A DNA stretch of 64,000 nt from NCBI GenBank assembly GCA_039654915.1, contig CM077597.1:74216001-74280000 (forward strand), read 5' to 3'. Made by a program: the position numbers and the translations under genes. The notes under the pieces were generated by a model. The model was given only the letters and a program-made list of their open reading frames with translations, was not told the DNA's origin and did no database searches. Of the stretch, positions 60,293 through 64,000 are shown one piece after another. Source of the stretch: Aquilaria yunnanensis (lineage: Eukaryota > Streptophyta > Magnoliopsida > Malvales > Thymelaeaceae). The first letter of the stretch is position 1; each line of letters begins with the position of its first letter.

Positions 60293-60314
60293 ACCCTAAA
60301 CCCTAAACCCTAAA
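60293..60314. repeat. Short telomere-like repeat (CCCTAAA)
   Basis: Three consecutive units of CCCTAAA, the plant telomere unit on the C-rich strand, inside the LTR-derived insertion. Too short to be a former telomere. Confidence 0.8.
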
Positions 60315-61224
60315 TTGGACCCTTGCCTAAAATCAACACCAAATCAAGTTCAAAGTAAGCACACCTCAAAAGCACAACAGGGCTCACCAAGCTTTCTCTG
60401 AGTTCCAAGCCCAAATTCAACCAAAATGGAGATTGAGGACACAAAATCAAGACCAATTCTAACAATATCTCAACCTTAGAACCAACCCATAGGCATGGAG
60501 GAACTTTTCTTTAGGTTTTTAACACAAAACTTACAAGAGCAAAAGCAAATGCACAAATTCCACCAAAGATGAGCTAAAGGCTTATTGAGATGGCTTTGGG
60601 ATATTCAAATTTCATGAAATTTTTTAGAAGATTGGGAGGTTTTGTGCTAGAGAGTTATTGATGATAGGGAGCTACTAAAATTGGAAAGGAAGGGACGATG
60701 AATACAAAGCTTTTTCCTCTAAAAAAGATCACCAACCTCTTTGCTTAACAAATTTGTCTTTTTGTCACTTAGGCCCAAAACTCATTAGACCACTTAGACC
60801 TTTCCTAAAACATCCATCTAGGTCGCTTAATGATAGATTTTTATTTCTCACACTTAGCCCCTAAGCCATTCAAGCTAGTCTTAGCTCCTTCAACACCAAA
60901 ACTCAATTTTAACACTTAGGGCATTTTAGCCCTTCTACTTCCAATTTTGATTGAAATGGATAGTAACAATTATAGTCTTAACTTACTTTGTAAAAAAAAA
61001 AATTACAAGATCATAATTTCACCAAAATTATGGAAATGCCACTAAATCAGGCCAAAATTACCATTTTGCTGTTTCTGCCATTTCACCATTAGGAACTCAA
61101 TTTAAGTCTTATCAACTTGTTTTACTTGCTTTATAAGAAACTAGTTTGAGGGATTTTAATTAAAAATTCTTAAACTAACATACTTAGTTGGTTAAAGCAA
61201 TTCATTCACTAGGACAATTGTCAC

Positions 61225-61765
61225 ACATACATTACAATTTTTCCACAAACCATTCACCTTCACACACATTCACTAACACAATTGTACAAATGTTTCAAAA
61301 AATATAAATTCCCTTACCTATCTCTCTCTCTCTCTCTAGTTGAGTCTAAAACCTAAAATCTGAATCTTATCCCACTTGCCTTTACAAACAAGAAAACTTC
61401 CTTTTTTCTAACTCTAGCACTCCTCAGTCATAATCTCTCATTCAAATATTTGTCTCATACTTAACTAACCTTTATTCTTCCAAATTACAGCAACAAAGAC
61501 CAGGATCCATTCTTTCTTTCTCTCAAGCTAAATCTTTGCTTGACAAAGCAATAGCTTTATGCAATGAGTGGGTTTAACTCAACTCCAGTCCAGTTAGTAC
61601 CCTAATCTTAGTAAGTCCATTGAAACCCTTAGTTCCACTATCTTTACTACTTTCAAACAAGTCCTGCAAAGTTTTTCTTGTTCAAAGTCACCCCTTAATT
61701 ATATGCTCACTAATACCGAGGTGTAACGTGGTAAAGTCATTAAAGCAGCCTCTAAGAAAAGGTGT
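61225..61765. repeat. Direct repeat, copy A'
   Basis: The second copy, just inside the right edge of the insertion. It includes a CT microsatellite (about 61320-61339) that the other copy lacks. Confidence 0.8.
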
Positions 61766-61769
61766 GATA

Positions 61770-62600
61770 AAGATTTTTGCAACTTACAAACTTTTATTTT
61801 CTTGTCCAGAAATAATACAAGCAATTAAATGTCAACCAGTGCCAAAAAATCTATATGCAGCACTATGCTCTACATACCCAACAAACAAGCAATTAAATGT
61901 CTTTCATCCAATTTTTAAACTTTTTAGGTTCTAGAAACAAAACCTTTATTAAACATCTCTGAACTTTGAAGAATTTCAAGTTTGGAGAATAACTTTTCCA
62001 TATTTTTTAAGGAATCAAAATAGCTTCACCCCAAGACTATCAAGTGTATAAGAACTAACAAGCATCAAATTCATTATATTAATTTAAAATTATATTTTTT
62101 TTCTTTTACCTACACAATTTGATTCATGAGAGTAAATCGGAGTTATCTCAAGAATTATTCATTCTTTTTCATAAAAGCCATCAAACAATAAAAACTCATC
62201 TCCTCTATCTGATCTAACTCTTTTAATATTTTTATTTAATTGATTTTCTACTTTATATTTATACACCAAAAACATATTAAGGGCTTCATCTTTATTTCTC
62301 AACAAATAAACTTTTGTATATCTAGAATAATCATAAAATAAATGTCACATAATATTTTCTACCTCCTCTAGTCATGGTTGGTTTTAAGTTGCAAAGATTA
62401 GTATGAACTAAAATTAGCAACTCCAATTCTCCTTCAATAGAAACACAAGTTTTCTTTTTGGATTTTATAGTAGCACAAATTTCACATTTATCAAAGCTTG
62501 AGTTACTAGTATGTGAAATTAAACCAAGTGACTGGATCTTTTCTAATAAGAATGTTACATGTCCTAATGTAGCATGTTATATATCAAAAGAATCAACCAA
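61770..62600 (-). pseudogene. Copia integrase and start of RT, broken, internally deleted
   Basis: On the minus strand: LGHVTFL and KCEICATIKSKKK (zinc-binding and neck, about 62565-62460), then LCNLKPTMTRGGRKYYVTFI and IYDYSRYTKVYLLRNKDEAL (core). VRSDRGDEFL carries the second catalytic Asp near 62230-62195. GYAEHSAAYRF-like text lies near 61885-61860. Soon after, at 61815-61775, the text jumps to ENKVCKLQKSLY, which in copia belongs to RT far downstream. So most of the RT N-terminus is deleted. Confidence 0.83.
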
Positions 62601-62624
62601 GTAAGCAAAAGTAAAAGCTTTAGT

Positions 62625-62645
62625 ATTATTATTATTATTATTATT

Positions 62646-62686
<41 letters not shown>

Positions 62687-62703
62687 ATTATTATTATTAT
62701 CAT
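62625..62703. repeat. ATT/ATC compound microsatellite
   Basis: A run of ATT units, then about 13 ATC units, then ATT again. A smaller ATC run lies at 63104-63121. Confidence 0.9.
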
Positions 62704-63480
62704 AAACACTAATTATAAAAAGACCCTGATTGCAATAACCCTTAACCTACATAGTTATTGTTTTTTTTCCTCACTATCTTATTAAAGTCAAAGGTGACCT
62801 TTATTCCTGTCTTTATTAGTAAAAGTACTCAAGCCAAGTTAGCTTTCATGGTGGGAACATACAACCCATCACCCAGAGCCAATGCTTTCCTAGAAGTTAA
62901 TTTAAGCAGTAGCTTTCATTTTCCTAGAACCGGTGTATCTTGGGAGTCTCTAAGCTGCACTATTTCATCATCTTCTTATATTGGAGTATAGGAGGAAAAA
63001 ACATTCTTGCTACTATAAATGTGCCTAGTCATGCTGTAATTTGTCCCTATTCCCTTAACTTGGCAACAAGACATGCCTCTAAAATGTAACAACAACGAAT
63101 ATCATTATCATCATCATCATCCCCATGACATAGGTTTCCCCTTGGAATAGGAGGTTTTTCATTTTGTTTTCTCTTCTGGCACTATCGAGTATAGTGTCTT
63201 TTATTCCAATGAACAAAACAACATTTTTTCCCAATTTTAATCATTATTGGCAAGAACATTTTTTGTACTGTTGAGCTTCTACTTTGCATTGTCCATTTTT
63301 AAATAACCTAACTCGGCATTTGGCAGCCAATTACTTCTTCTTGGCAATGCATTATTTTGCTCCTGTTTATTTTCTAAGTGATGATATGTGTAACAAAGTC
63401 TTCCAGGGATGGTTGATTATGTTTGTGCTTCAATTGTGCAATTACAAACTTCTCCTACATAGTGACCTTCTTAGTCTTTA
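62704..63480 (-). pseudogene. Copia gag end, zinc knuckle and protease/pre-integrase, broken
   Basis: A knuckle trace, CFVHWNKRHYTR, near 63220-63185 (CxxCxxxxH decayed). Near 62960-62720 the text resembles the VLYVPxxxxNLxSxxxLxxxG stretch and GKGYCNQGLFI-like end that link protease and integrase in copia. The protease active site is not recognisable. Confidence 0.68.
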
Positions 63481-63955
63481 AGTTGTTCAATAGCTTTTAG
63501 TACTATTAGATTTATGATTTGCCACCTTTTGTTGTCCTCCATCTCCCATATATAAAACTTGTTGATGATGACTTTTTTTGCCAGCATCCTTCATCGTGTA
63601 CTTAAACAACATGGATTCCCATATCTCCTCAAGTTCATTATATTTGATGGGGTCATTAAACAACTCATTAATAAAGTAGAAATAATAGTGTGTCAACATT
63701 CCTTGTTAGCATATGTTTAGGACTCTTTTAGTTTTGGATCATTTGGCTTGGACACGATCAATGCAAAGAACACTTCATGTAATTTAATAATATGAATATC
63801 CATTCTTGCCATCTTTTGAAATTCTCCCCAGTAAATATTTCAATCTTTGAAATATCAGGGAATGACTTGGCTAATGTTAACGGTAGTGGTAGTGAGACAC
63901 CAATAGTAGCTTTGGCAGTACCACTAGCTTTCATGCATAACTTAGCATCAACCAA
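63481..63955 (-). pseudogene. Copia gag, broken
   Basis: The minus-strand frame 63955-63758 gives FPDISKIEIFTGENFKRWQE, the usual copia gag start, and 63699-63487 gives EEIWESMLFKYTMKDAGKK of the capsid region. The N-terminus and 5' LTR lie to the right of the window. Confidence 0.82.
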
Positions 63956-64000
63956 AGCTTTGTTTTAGGTAGTAAAAAGTTTAGGATTTTTTCCTTATCG

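Larger units (their letters stand above)
58129..61769. mobile_element. LTR-derived insertion with an internal direct repeat, inside copia RT
   Basis: The copia text SLY is interrupted here and the sequence that belongs before it resumes at 61770. AGGAT (58124-58128) and AAGAT (61770-61774) may be a target duplication with one change. The start is TGTAACAG and the end GTGTGATA, perhaps a decayed CA. Segment 60340-61224 is collinear with the Tekay LTR part 34390-35286, though well diverged, so at least this part is a Tekay-like LTR on the minus strand. The segment at 59380-59935 is repeated at 61225-61765. Confidence 0.6.
56108..64000 (-). mobile_element. Ty1/copia retrotransposon, minus strand, decayed, entering from the right
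   Basis: From right to left on the minus strand: gag (64000 to about 63490), zinc knuckle, protease/pre-integrase, integrase (about 62600-61840), RT and RNase H (61815-61770 and 58128-57030), purine tract and 3' LTR (56108-56680). A 3.6-kb insertion splits RT. Part between integrase and RT is missing. Confidence 0.85.

Noticed and set aside
60293..60314. Interstitial telomere from a chromosome fusion
   Set aside because: Only three units and placed inside an LTR-derived insertion.
62640..62700. CRISPR-like array
   Set aside because: It is a simple trinucleotide microsatellite without spacers.

Overview
This window looks like a repeat-rich stretch of a flowering-plant nuclear genome. The retrotransposon lineages (Athila, Tat and Tekay-type Ty3/gypsy, Ty1/copia, plant L1-type LINEs), Mutator-like miniature elements and a plant histidine-containing phosphotransfer gene all point that way. 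The gene looks eudicot-like, but the species cannot be read from the sequence. I found no rRNA or tRNA gene, no CRISPR array and no prokaryotic feature. Only one gene looks intact.

Layout. (1) 1-22337: a decayed Tat-lineage gypsy element on the + strand, entering from the left with its gag and ending in a 3' LTR (21695-22337). It carries a large antisense ORF (18521-21042, minus). It is split in its RNase H region by a structurally complete Athila element (3088-16089) with two LTRs, PBS, gag, protease, RT, RNase H, integrase, an Athila 3'-ORF ('env-like') domain, a purine tract and a perfect 5-bp target duplication. (2) 22338-26160: fragments: a copia gag scrap, CACTA-like subterminal repeats, a tandemly duplicated 3' piece of a LINE with its 3' UTR, and an LTR scrap. 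(3) 26680-29355, minus: an apparently intact six-exon gene for a 150-residue AHP-type phosphotransfer protein (AHP4-like). Its last intron hosts a 447-bp Mutator-like MITE. (4) 29707-30303: a putative inverted-repeat element. (5) About 30690-47280: a LINE on the + strand, split by a Tekay/Del-type chromovirus on the minus strand (31335-42622). One LTR of that chromovirus is itself split by a 1408-bp solo LTR (32478-33885). A GC-rich 814-bp solo LTR (45502-46315) sits further down the same LINE. (6) 48785-50360: a palindromic element with arms of about 550 bp, both carrying a degenerate GRF-zinc-finger-like coding sequence. (7) About 51800-55130: a decayed LINE on the minus strand. (8) 56108-64000: a decayed copia element on the minus strand, entering from the right. 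It is split in RT by a 3.6-kb LTR-derived insertion (58129-61769) that has an internal direct repeat.

The nesting gives a relative order: LINE before Tekay before the 1408-bp LTR, and Tat before Athila. The phosphotransfer gene would act in the nucleus and cytoplasm as the relay between cytokinin-type sensor histidine kinases and response regulators. Everything else is mobile DNA in decay. The least ordinary items are the GRF-finger palindrome, the short 14-bp palindromes shared by the LTRs of two unrelated gypsy lineages, the antisense ORF with its own TATA box, and the phosphotransfer gene surviving among elements with a MITE in its intron.
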